Part shown: piece after piece, positions 25,612-33,273 of the stretch | Layout of the letters: the number at the start of each line of letters is the position of its first letter | Numbering within the stretch: position 1 is the first letter of the stretch | NCBI RefSeq assembly: GCF_020171985.1 | Contig: NZ_JAIVAL010000008.1 | Coordinates: 62,001 to 126,000, forward strand | Direction of reading: 5' to 3' | DNA from: Halobacillus halophilus | GTDB taxonomy: Bacteria; Bacillota; Bacilli; Bacillales; Halobacillaceae | Length of the DNA stretch: 64,000 nucleotides | The notes under the pieces: generated by a model | The model's database searches: none | Seen by the model: the letters and a program-made list of their open reading frames with translations, nothing else | Told to the model about the DNA's origin: nothing | Position numbers and translations under genes: made by a program

Positions 25612-26874
25612 TTATTCGGTTTGCTGGTACTGTTCGAGCAGGTGAATGCGCTCCATCATGGTCGGATGACCGTAGCGCAAGTATTTCACTAGAGCCGGAG
25701 GATTCACTTCACTAAGTCCGTTCACCGTCAGCTCCTGAAAGGCGCCGACCGCCGCTTCTGGATTTTGTGTCATTTCAATCGCGTACACGTCCGCATCCAT
25801 CTCTGCGTTTCTCGAAATCGCGAGCTCCACAGGAGTGGCTGCAAAGCTTAGTAACGACAGGATGATGAAGAGGACCGGCAGCCCGGCGATATCGGAGACG
25901 GACTTTATGTTTAGCTGATCTCCCCACTTACGTACGGAATATTTCATGAGATGATACGCCAGATACAGTCCAATAAACGCGGCAGCGACCGCTCCGAACA
26001 GGTTCCAGTACAGGTGATGCATCACATAATGGCCAATTTCATGCGCCATGATGAACAGCACTTCTTTTTCCTGCAGGCGGTTAAGTGTCGTATCCCAGAG
26101 GACAATGCGTAAATTGGATCCAATGCCGTTCACGTAAGCATTCATACTGTTCGTTTCTTCTGACATGTTCACTTCATAGACCCGCTCAGCCGGAACATTC
26201 GCTTCATCCGCGAGGTTCAGTATCTTTTCTTCTAAGTTTTTATCCTTCAGATCCGAGAACTCATTGTATAGCGGGTCAATCACCACCGGCTGAAGATACA
26301 TCATAAACACTAAAAACGGCACCATTAAAATCGAAGCGTACAGCCACCAGCGTTTTTCGAACTTTCTCATCAGCGTGTACAAAACCGTAATGAGCAGCGC
26401 CATAATGATATAGCCCACCCAGAAACTGATGAGTTCATCTTTCATCCAGTCGGAAAACGTCTGGGTAGATATGCCATAGCTGAGCGAAAGCCTGCGGCTG
26501 ATGTAATCAACCGGAAACGTAAGTATCCAGGTTAATGTGGAAAGAAGCAGGACATACACCGGGATATGTACAATTGAAAAACGGGACACTTTCTCGCCGG
26601 ACTGTTTAAAAACCGTGGATATTCCAAAGATCATCACACCTAAATAAATGATCCACTCGAGCGGCAGACTGACAAAGTAGAGAAAATCTTTATAACGGGA
26701 ATAATCCTGACTCTGCGCGAGCTCTTTTGCCGTCATAAAAGTAGCTGGGTCAGCCGATGTTCCCTGGTAAGCTTCGGGCACACCGAACCCGGCCCATTGA
26801 AATAAGTATAGACCGATCAGGACGCCATAAATCGCAAATAGTATGAGTGTCCAAGTGAGGAATCGTTTCTTCAC
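25612..26874 (-). CDS. M48 family zinc metallopeptidase (Ste24/CAAX-protease-like)
   Basis: Membrane zinc protease of 420 residues with an N-terminal hydrophobic span, several further spans, the zinc motif HEIGH (about residue 276) and the third-ligand region EMDADVYAIEM. The layout follows Ste24-type CAAX proteases rather than the shorter HtpX. In bacteria these are thought to act in membrane-protein quality control. Single-gene unit on the minus strand with two terminators downstream. Confidence 0.9.
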   Translation of the reverse strand: MKKRFLTWTLILFAIYGVLIGLYLFQWAGFGVPEAYQGTSADPATFMTAKELAQSQDYSRYKDFLYFVSLPLEWIIYLGVMIFGISTVFKQSGEKVSRFSIVHIPVYVLLLSTLTWILTFPVDYISRRLSLSYGISTQTFSDWMKDELISFWVGYIIMALLITVLYTLMRKFEKRWWLYASILMVPFLVFMMYLQPVVIDPLYNEFSDLKDKNLEEKILNLADEANVPAERVYEVNMSEETNSMNAYVNGIGSNLRIVLWDTTLNRLQEKEVLFIMAHEIGHYVMHHLYWNLFGAVAAAFIGLYLAYHLMKYSVRKWGDQLNIKSVSDIAGLPVLFIILSLLSFAATPVELAISRNAEMDADVYAIEMTQNPEAAVGAFQELTVNGLSEVNPPALVKYLRYGHPTMMERIHLLEQYQQTE

Positions 26875-26955
26875 TTCGTCACCTCCGGATGTTTTCTACC
26901 CCTTATTGTACGAGCATTGAAATCATTTTAGAACAAAAGGCTCCCGGTCACAAGA

Positions 26956-27435
26956 TCAGGGCAGAGGTTCAAACTGCCGAATCACTTGGAGGACTTGTTC
27001 TCTGGAGAGATCATCTTCACTTGAAAACGAGTGGTAATCAAGTCTGTAATAAAGATTCTCTTCCTTCCATAAAATCGAGTGCCCCTCGGCATCTACAATG
27101 TACTCCCCCCTCCAATCATCGGAGATTTTAAGCGGTTCTGATTCATAGGAAAGGGCATTATTCGATTGAAAATCATAATCACTGACCATAACACGTAATA
27201 CACTGTTGTGTTCATTAATGAAGGATATAACAGAGCCCCCGCCGACCATATCATTACTAACTTGAACGTCGAATGCCTTAAAAGGAAGCTGTTCGGGGAG
27301 CTTAGCATTTTCAGGCAATTTATCGGACACCTCAAAGACTGAACTTCGATCGTAATCATAAAGTGGCACTTCCGAGCTGCACCCTGGGAGGACAGCCAGG
27401 ATGAACAGCACGAATAGGATAGTTTTAATTCTCAA
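26956..27435 (-). CDS. Small lipoprotein of unknown function
   Basis: 159 residues with a lipoprotein signal peptide: hydrophobic ILFVLFILAVLPGC, lipidation at C19. The mature part is acidic and shows no recognised domain. Its ATG overlaps the end of the Nudix gene by 11 bases, so the two are translationally coupled. Anchored on the outer face of the membrane. Function unknown. Confidence 0.75.
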   Translation of the reverse strand: MRIKTILFVLFILAVLPGCSSEVPLYDYDRSSVFEVSDKLPENAKLPEQLPFKAFDVQVSNDMVGGGSVISFINEHNSVLRVMVSDYDFQSNNALSYESEPLKISDDWRGEYIVDAEGHSILWKEENLYYRLDYHSFSSEDDLSREQVLQVIRQFEPLP

Positions 27436-27886
27436 CGATCACATGCTCCGTATGTTCAGGAACCCTGCGCAGTCCAGCAGTCAGAAACTCAGGCTGCACA
27501 ACGATTTCATTCAGTTCATTGATCGGAATCCATTGATAAATGAGCCGCTCCCCTTCCAGCCCGTGGTACGGTCCTTTCTGGAAATAGGACTGATTAGAAA
27601 TTAACGTGCAGTAAAAGCCAAGCTCATGATAGTCATGTCCATCATAGTGAAAGAAATTCTCCGCAATCCACGGTGTATGGTCTACGTGCACCTCGTACCC
27701 AAGTTCCTCTTTCATTTCCCTGACGACCGTGTCTCTTGCCTGTTCACCAAGCTTGACTCTGCCCCCTGGCAGCGCCCAGTACTTGTCGTCCACTTGCTTA
27801 TGTAGTAACACATGATCCTGCTCAATCAGTATGCCCGCCGCCCGATAATTAAAACGCTTCGATCCCGTCTGAAACCTAACATCCAT
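27425..27886 (-). CDS. Nudix hydrolase
   Basis: Nucleotide-diphosphate-linked hydrolase. The Nudix box is complete (GX5EX7REUXEEXGU): GGRVKLGEQARDTVV then REMKEELGY, with the magnesium-binding RExxEE. Two in-frame ATGs lie near GGGGGAGG; the one at 27886 has a seven-base spacing and is preferred over 27892. The longer frame to 27964 runs into palindrome copy 3 and is unlikely. Substrate unknown. Coupled to the following lipoprotein gene by an 11-base overlap. Confidence 0.87.
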   Translation of the reverse strand: MDVRFQTGSKRFNYRAAGILIEQDHVLLHKQVDDKYWALPGGRVKLGEQARDTVVREMKEELGYEVHVDHTPWIAENFFHYDGHDYHELGFYCTLISNQSYFQKGPYHGLEGERLIYQWIPINELNEIVVQPEFLTAGLRRVPEHTEHVIVEN

Positions 27887-27949
27887 TTCCATTCCTCCCC
27901 CATAGAATTGTCTACCCTCTAATGTACCACACACAGGAATAATCTGGAT

Positions 27950-27998
27950 CCTCAGGTCATCCAAATTATGGGTTAACCAGAATATGGATGACCTGAGG
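27950..27998. repeat. Palindromic repeat copy 3
   Basis: Arms CCTCAGGTCATCCA (27950-27963) and its complement (27985-27998) flank a 21-base loop. Unlike copies 1 and 2 it lies upstream of genes on both sides and lacks a strong T-run, so it is not an obvious terminator. Confidence 0.82.
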
Positions 27999-28146
27999 TG
28001 CCAAAAAATACCTCAACCTCACTATGTGAAATGTTGAACAAAACTCTTGCTATTTATTCAATCCGCTTATATAATAGATTCATAGTTTATAATGTGAATG
28101 ATTTCACATTATCACACAAAATCAAGATAACCATCACCCGAGATTT

Positions 28147-28383
28147 ATGCCAACCCCTGAAAATTTACAGCTAAAAGTCACGTTTGATCCGGCTACCCAC
28201 CGGGTACTAGTTGCACAGGTGATTTCCAAAGCAGACGTTACACAATCGATCAATACGATGAGTGTCTGCATCCAAAGCGGAATGAAGATGGAAGAACTAG
28301 GCTACGTGGATTTCTTCTTCTAACCGCACTTTAATCAGCCCTGGAACTTTATTAATAAAGCAGGACTACAATCCGCTCTCTAA
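28147..28383 (+). pseudogene. 3' remnant of an NADH oxidase/CoA-disulfide reductase-type gene
   Basis: An in-frame stretch of 78 codons corresponds to the C-terminal dimerisation end of FAD-dependent NADH oxidases. It includes LQLKVTFDPATHRVL, AQVISKADVTQSINTMSVC and LGYVDFFF, then an in-frame TAA (28321-28323), then PHFNQPWNFINKAGLQSAL and a normal stop. In relatives a codon such as Gln continues FFF into PHFN. The 5' five sixths, with FAD and NAD domains and the active-site Cys, are absent. So the gene was truncated and then interrupted. No ribosome-binding site is evident before the ATG at 28147. Confidence 0.85.
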
Positions 28384-28402
28384 AAGATATGAAGAATACA
28401 AG

Positions 28403-28442
28403 AAAGCCCCTGGTCCGTTTAGCAGCTTGACCAGGGGCTTTT
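28403..28442 (-). terminator. Intrinsic terminator of the nucleosidase lipoprotein gene
   Basis: AAGCCCCTGGTC/GACCAGGGGCTT stem with a T-run on the minus strand. Confidence 0.88.
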
Positions 28443-28448
28443 CCTATC

Positions 28449-29318
28449 TTATTCGCCTGTTTGGGTAGAAATATATTCTTTCACGACTTCATACACATAA
28501 GCCTGGTTCGCTTCCGCTGTATTCGGGTCGTACTCTCCCCCGTTCACTTTGTTGTTGGAAAGGATACGGATCCCTAAGAACGGCACATCATACTCTTTGG
28601 CGATCTGCGCGCCGGCAGCCCCTTCCATTTCCTCAACGGAAGTTCCATACTTCTCGTGGAACCACTGAATGCGGTCTACTTCATTGTTCCAGACGTCCGC
28701 TGAGCCAATCGTACCTTCAACCACTTTTCCTTTCTCATGAACATCTTTCACAGCCTGAGCCGCAGCAAGTAGTTCTTCGTCCGCTTCAAAGTAACGGATA
28801 TTTTCTGCATCAGGATCTTCGCCTGCGCTTCCTTCAGAAGCCATGAGGTCCATAGGAATCCATTCTTTCGGAGCGATCCCTTCGCCATCTGCTCTGCTTC
28901 CTGTTTTCAGTGACCCGATATTCGTCGTACGTTCTCCTAAGACGATGTCATAGACATGCAGGTCCGGGTCGTGTCCGCCAGATGTTCCCTGGTTAATAAT
29001 CGCTGCCGGATCGTATTTTTCAATCGCGATCGCCGTAGCTGCCGCTGTGTTTTCCATTCCTTTACCGGTCTTGGCTACGATGACGGGATAATCATTCACG
29101 GTTCCTTTATAAAAAACAAACGATCCGGATTTTTCCTCTTCCACATCTTCTAAGCGCTCAGCAAACTTTTCCGCTTCAATCGGCATTGGGCCTTGCACAA
29201 TAATCGGCTGCTTGGCGTTTTCTTCATCTTCAGCCGCTGCCTGATCGGATGATGTGCATGCTGCAAGTAATGATACGAATAGAATAGAAATAATAGCGAG
29301 TAGTGCGTATTTTTTCAT
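28449..29318 (-). CDS. Secreted lipoprotein with a purine nucleosidase/phosphorylase fold
   Basis: 289 residues with a lipoprotein signal (LFVSLLAAC, lipidation at C21) and an acidic linker, then a PNP/UDP-phosphorylase-fold domain. Recognisable elements are ASSLGNG-region-like GTSGGHDP, GTIGSADVWNNE and the nucleosidase signature EEMEGAAGAQIA, with the substrate-binding Glu and Met-Glu. Most MTA/SAH nucleosidases are cytoplasmic; this one is predicted to be tethered outside. A guanine-class riboswitch plus terminator precede it, suggesting that it releases guanine or hypoxanthine bases from nucleosides for uptake. AAGGAG about ten bases before ATG 29318 sets the start. Confidence 0.82.
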   Translation of the reverse strand: MKKYALLAIISILFVSLLAACTSSDQAAAEDEENAKQPIIVQGPMPIEAEKFAERLEDVEEEKSGSFVFYKGTVNDYPVIVAKTGKGMENTAAATAIAIEKYDPAAIINQGTSGGHDPDLHVYDIVLGERTTNIGSLKTGSRADGEGIAPKEWIPMDLMASEGSAGEDPDAENIRYFEADEELLAAAQAVKDVHEKGKVVEGTIGSADVWNNEVDRIQWFHEKYGTSVEEMEGAAGAQIAKEYDVPFLGIRILSNNKVNGGEYDPNTAEANQAYVYEVVKEYISTQTGE

Positions 29319-29398
29319 CAAAATAAATCTCTCCTTAACCAATAGAATAATAGCTTTCCAGAACCCACATATGCTCCTCGCACTCTCTTCTTCCGTCC

Positions 29399-29445
29399 AT
29401 AAAAATAGGCCTAGAAAAGTAGAATTCTCTACCTTCTAGACCTAC
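29399..29445 (-). terminator. Riboswitch expression-platform terminator
   Basis: Long stem TAGGTCTAGAAGGTAGA pairing with its near-complement across a 4-base loop, then TTTTT on the minus strand. Lies between the purine aptamer and the nucleosidase gene. Confidence 0.85.
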
Positions 29446-29518
29446 AAAGTCAAAGCACACCACTGTTCAAGTATGATAAACCAGACCATCAGAAACCTGC
29501 TGATTATGGGTGTACTTT

Positions 29519-29591
29519 AACTCGTAGTCCAGTTCTTTCATTGGGAACCGGGTAGAGACGCTCGGACCTTATTTCCGAGAATATACGAGTT
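29519..29591 (-). ncRNA. Guanine-class purine riboswitch aptamer
   Basis: Minus-strand P1 pairs AACTCGTATA with TACGAGTT. Inside are the J1/2 and P2 segments, the conserved TCTCTACC loop-P3 entry, and the closing GGACTACGAG. The base diagnostic for specificity (position 74) is C, in GACTA rather than GATTA, predicting guanine/hypoxanthine rather than adenine binding. With the terminator at 29399 this would repress transcription of the nucleosidase lipoprotein when guanine is plentiful. Confidence 0.9.
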
Positions 29592-29616
29592 GGATATGTA
29601 ATTGGGCTACTGTGAT

Positions 29617-29645
29617 AATATAGCAGACTCATTCGACACATTCAA
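29617..29645 (-). promoter_or_regulatory. Sigma-A promoter of the riboswitch transcript
   Basis: Minus-strand TTGAAT (29640-29645), 17-base spacer, TATATT (29617-29622), about 25 bases upstream of the aptamer. Confidence 0.75.
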
Positions 29646-29961
29646 CCAAAAAACGAACAAAAATAAAAATATATACATCAATGTTCGTATTTATACAAAA
29701 ATTAGGAACTGAACAAGTCTTCCCTATTCACATTTTATCTTTCTACCGCTCCGTAATTGCTCACGAATAGCTTAGGGATTGATAGATGTTTTATTTGATA
29801 TCATTATAATAAAGGGATAATTGGATTCTATTTGGCTAAAGACGTGAGCATTCTAACCATACTAAGCAAAGGTTCAGGTTGCTTTCGATTTCAAATCAAG
29901 TTGTAACTCTGAAAACACAACCATCCCCCTGGAATTTCATTCATATAAAGGAGAGTCATTG

Positions 29962-30537
29962 GTGGAAAATTATAGTGTACTTTATTTAAAGCAAGAAAAC
30001 AGATTTAGAAGCCAGAGTAAAAATTACAGACTAGCAAGTAACGAGAAAGTTGTCGGGATCATTGAAGAGGATACATCCAGTTCCAGAGACACAATTAACA
30101 GGCTTTTAAAAAGTATCAGCTTGTTTGCCTTTACCAGTGTTGATTTAAATATAATGACTAAGAAAAACGAACTTATTGGAGAGTTAAAAAAACAAAAAGG
30201 TTTTTCAAATACCTATACATATAGATCTTTTGATGAGGAAATTTATTCTATTGAAGCTAAAGCCGGGTTAAGTGATCCGAAAACATCCCTCACTATTTAT
30301 AGCGGTGATGAAGAAATTATTAAAGGAAAAGGTGATTTTAGTGCTTACAGGTTTGAATTCTTTGATAATAACAATAGTTTATTAATGAGTGTAAAGAAAA
30401 CGACGCTCCCTTCAAGCCTCAAAAACTTTTTCGATTCTTTCGATGTATATAAAATAGATATTAAAGATCCACTATCGCCATACTATAATCTATTTATAGC
30501 ACTTGGACTTATCATAGACTTAAATTTCCATGGATAA
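29962..30537 (+). CDS. Tubby/LURP-one-like domain protein
   Basis: 191 residues without signal peptide. The C-terminal segment SFDVYKIDIKDPLSP followed by a short hydrophobic stretch ending LIIDLNFHG is typical of bacterial tubby C-terminal-like (LURP-one-related, DUF567-type) proteins, which have a beta-barrel closed around a hydrophobic helix. The start is GTG at 29962 after AAAGGAGAG; a TTG one codon upstream is possible. AT-rich compared with its neighbours. Molecular role unknown, with lipid binding or scramblase-like function suggested for the fold. Family call moderate. Confidence 0.65.
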   Translation: MENYSVLYLKQENRFRSQSKNYRLASNEKVVGIIEEDTSSSRDTINRLLKSISLFAFTSVDLNIMTKKNELIGELKKQKGFSNTYTYRSFDEEIYSIEAKAGLSDPKTSLTIYSGDEEIIKGKGDFSAYRFEFFDNNNSLLMSVKKTTLPSSLKNFFDSFDVYKIDIKDPLSPYYNLFIALGLIIDLNFHG

Positions 30538-30637
30538 TACGCGCAAAATCTACATATTCTCTGAGACCTAAGCGCTTCATTTCAAAACAGCCTGTTCATT
30601 TTAGCGAATATCTACAATTATACAAATAGCCCCCCAT

Positions 30638-30671
30638 AAAAAAAACCCCTCCGGATTTCTCCAAAGGGGTG
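30638..30671 (-). terminator. Terminator after the small protein gene
   Basis: Minus-strand CCCCTTTGGA/TCCGGAGGGG hairpin followed by eight Ts. Confidence 0.88.
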
Positions 30672-30679
30672 AGGGGAGG

Positions 30680-30856
30680 TCATTTCATTCGCTTAGTGGT
30701 TTTCTTATACGATTTAGATTTCCTAACATGCTTACTGAGTTCATCCAATGGAATACCGTCCACAAAGCGATCCTTATCAAACATTTCAGCGAAAATGCGG
30801 TGCTGGGCGGCTGACAGATGCTTTCTCATACCTTGACCAGTCTCAAGTTCCGGCAT
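30680..30856 (-). CDS. Small basic protein of unknown function
   Basis: 58 residues (start MPELETGQGMRKHLSAAQH), highly basic at the C-terminus (KHVRKSKSYKKTTKRMK). GGAGGTG six bases before ATG 30856 and a strong terminator downstream argue for a real gene. The frame is open to 31000, but that would overlap the aldolase gene. No family recognised. Confidence 0.6.
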   Translation of the reverse strand: MPELETGQGMRKHLSAAQHRIFAEMFDKDRFVDGIPLDELSKHVRKSKSYKKTTKRMK

Positions 30857-30974
30857 GGAACTCACCTCCAAAGTGTAAACTTTCGAGTCCCTCTTTTGAC
30901 TGATGAACTGTCTCCAGGTGATCTCATACTTCACCTTATGATGGAGAGCCGCCGAATATGTACAATTCCATATA

Positions 30975-31994
30975 TTACAAGCACTGATTGACTCGTTCAA
31001 TCACGTGACCGATGTTTTCACGTGAAACATCGTAGTGGGTAACAAACCGAACTGTGTAGGGTCCAAAAGGTACAGCAAGCACGCCCTCATGCTTCAGCTC
31101 TTCGAGAAACTCATGGGAAGTCTTCCCCCGGCCTTCCACATTGACTAAGACAATATTCGTGTCCACGTGATTCTCAATTTCCAGCCCTTTTATATTTCCT
31201 AACCCTTCCGCTAACTGACGCGCATGCTCGTGATCTTCCGCCAGCCGCTCCACCATGTCATTCAGAGCCACAAGACCTGGCGCCGCAATCATTCCCACTT
31301 GACGCAAACCGCCGCCGAGACGCTTTCTCCATTTGCGCGCTTTACGGATAAAATCCTCTGATCCGGCGATCATAGAGCCCACCGGTGCTCCTAACCCCTT
31401 GGATAAGCAGAATTGAATAGTCGTCGTCTGCTCGGCATACTCCTTTATAGTAATACCAGAGGCCACCGAAGCATTAAATATTCGTGCTCCGTCCAAATGA
31501 ACCGGAATACCAGAGGCCTGTGCCGTTTGATAAATCTCCTGCATGTTTTCTAACGGAAGAATCGCTCCTCCGGCCTTGTTGTGGCTATTTTCCAGACAAA
31601 TCAGTCCCGTTTCCGGAAAATGAATATCATCAGGCCGGATCGCCGCTTTAACCTCCTGAGGGTTCATCGCCCCTCTTATACCTTGCAGCGTTCTCGGCTG
31701 TACGCCGGCCAGGGCAGACATGGAAGCTCCTTCGTATAAAAACAGATGGGCACTCGCTTCCATTAGAACCTCATCCCCGGGATTGCAATGAGTCAGCACA
31801 GAGATTTGATTCCCCTGCGTACCACTCGTCACAAAAAGAGCGGCTTCTTTCCCTGTGATTTCAGCAGCTCGATTCTCAAGCTTTTTGACCGTTGGATCCT
31901 CTTCATATACATCATCTCCCACCTCTGCTTCGAAGGCAGCTTCACGCATGGCGCGGGTGGGCTTGGTTACCGTATCACTTCGTAGATCAATCAC
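30975..31994 (-). CDS. Low-specificity L-threonine aldolase
   Basis: PLP enzyme splitting threonine/allo-threonine to glycine and acetaldehyde. 339 residues beginning [19 protein letters not shown], the family N-terminus; PLP lysine K199 in [13 protein letters not shown]; substrate Asp/Arg in VHLDGARI. The 3' part contains a CACGTG-centred sequence resembling parS. It appears to be a single gene with the small basic-protein gene downstream. Confidence 0.93.
   Translation of the reverse strand: MIDLRSDTVTKPTRAMREAAFEAEVGDDVYEEDPTVKKLENRAAEITGKEAALFVTSGTQGNQISVLTHCNPGDEVLMEASAHLFLYEGASMSALAGVQPRTLQGIRGAMNPQEVKAAIRPDDIHFPETGLICLENSHNKAGGAILPLENMQEIYQTAQASGIPVHLDGARIFNASVASGITIKEYAEQTTTIQFCLSKGLGAPVGSMIAGSEDFIRKARKWRKRLGGGLRQVGMIAAPGLVALNDMVERLAEDHEHARQLAEGLGNIKGLEIENHVDTNIVLVNVEGRGKTSHEFLEELKHEGVLAVPFGPYTVRFVTHYDVSRENIGHVIERVNQCL
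31014..31029 (+). promoter_or_regulatory. Weak parS-like site in the threonine aldolase gene
   Basis: GTTTTCACGTGAAACA keeps the entire right arm CACGTGAAACA of parS but differs at the first two bases. Low-affinity candidate only. Confidence 0.35.
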
Positions 31995-32127
31995 ACTATC
32001 TCCTCCTCTGCTATTATTGTACGAAACAATTCAGAAAGATGGAAATATAGGAATAACTAAGACGATTCGCCTGCTTCTTATGATATAAATAAACTAACAA
32101 CGATCGATGACCAAAGGGGGAAATCAG

Positions 32128-32823
32128 GTGAATACGTTTCAAATGTTGCTATATCTTCACGTCCTGGCTGGGTTTACGGCACTTACGGTATTTTGGATAC
32201 CTTTAGTCACAAAAAAAGGAGGGAGGATTCATAAACGTGTGGGGTGGGTGTATGTGTGGGCCATGGGGATCGTAGCTGCTACCGCTTTTTACATGGGGAC
32301 GTATCGAATCGGATTTGACGATTCACAAAATGCGGCAGACAAATCTTTTGCTTTTTTTCTACTGTTTATAGCGATTCTGAGCGCTTCTACAGCCTGGAAC
32401 GGAATACGGGTGCTGAGATTCAAGCGAAGAACAAAGAGACACCGTTTATTCAGTATAGATACAGGGATTTCGTTGTTACTCGTTCTCAGTTCCATCATTA
32501 CGATCGCGATCGGCTGGGTGAATCAGTTTCCTTTGTTGCAGTACTTTCCGGTGATTGGACTCTTTTTAGGTTATGGACAGCTCAAATACTGGCTCACGCC
32601 TCCACAAACGAAAATGCACTGGTATTTTGAACACTTCGGCAACTTAATTGGGTGTTCCATCGCCACCATTACTGCTTTTACCGTTTTCGGCGCCCCGCGC
32701 TTATTAAATATTTCGTCGATCAGCATCTTTCTGTGGTTTTTACCAACTGTAGTCCTCACGCCATTGATTATTGGTTTTTCACGTTATTACCGGAAAAAGT
32801 TCCGAATATCTACAATCAAGTGA
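32128..32823 (+). CDS. DUF2306 membrane protein
   Basis: 231 residues with about seven hydrophobic spans, first LLYLHVLAGFTALTVFW, then GRIHKRVGWVYVWAM, the conserved family loop after span one. The AAAGGGGG ribosome-binding site lies inside the longer frame that begins at 32107, so GTG 32128 is the start. The family has no established function; it includes proteins with a heme-membrane-like His distribution. Followed by the DnaA-box cluster. Confidence 0.78.
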   Translation: MNTFQMLLYLHVLAGFTALTVFWIPLVTKKGGRIHKRVGWVYVWAMGIVAATAFYMGTYRIGFDDSQNAADKSFAFFLLFIAILSASTAWNGIRVLRFKRRTKRHRLFSIDTGISLLLVLSSIITIAIGWVNQFPLLQYFPVIGLFLGYGQLKYWLTPPQTKMHWYFEHFGNLIGCSIATITAFTVFGAPRLLNISSISIFLWFLPTVVLTPLIIGFSRYYRKKFRISTIK

Positions 32824-32965
32824 TATTTATCCACACTTTCGTATATCGTTAGAGAAATGGGAGTCCAACTACAACTACAGTATAAAATTACTCTTCCTAT
32901 TTGTTTACCTCCTTTACGAAGCTTTCATTATCCTTACATGCGCTTCATAATTTAAGGGTCAAAAG

Positions 32966-33197
32966 TTACCCACATGTGGAAAATCTAACTAACGATTTTA
33001 GTTACCCACAATTGTCCACAGACTTATGCACAATTATTGTTAATTTTCTAATATTCACAGGTTTTCCCCTGATGTAAACAGGTTATCCACAAAACTATCC
33101 ACATATACACAAAATGGGAGGGGTATATGGTAGTAGAATTTACGTTCGCCACCATATATGCTATTTATCCAGAACACTATTCACAGGCTGTGGACAA
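32966..33197. promoter_or_regulatory. DnaA-box cluster
   Basis: About eleven DnaA boxes (consensus TTATNCACA) in 232 bases. Perfect: TTATGCACA (33024) and TTATCCACA (33083). One mismatch: TTACCCACA (32966, 33002), TTGTCCACA (33012), ATATTCACA (33051), CTATCCACA (33095), ATATACACA (33103), CTATTCACA (33177), and on the minus strand TTTTCCACA (32975) and TTGTCCACA (33189). The spacer between a DUF2306 gene and htrA has no ORF. B. subtilis has DnaA-box clusters outside oriC, one reported near yydA (rlmH), in the htrC neighbourhood. There is no dnaA or dnaN here, so this is not the usual oriC. Confidence 0.85.
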
Positions 33198-33218
33198 TAA
33201 TATGAGGTTTTTCGACAA

Positions 33219-33265
33219 TAAAAGAGATATCCCCAACGGTTTAAGTTTTAAGGATACCTCTTTTT
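33219..33265 (-). terminator. Terminator of htrA
   Basis: AAAGAGGTATCC pairing with GGATATCTCTTT, followed by TTATTG on the minus strand. Confidence 0.7.
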
Positions 33266-33273
33266 TGCACGTT

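Noticed and set aside
32966-33197. DnaA-box cluster as oriC
   Set aside because: No dnaA, dnaN, rpmH or rnpA nearby, and synteny places oriC beyond the right edge. Treated as an accessory DnaA-binding cluster.
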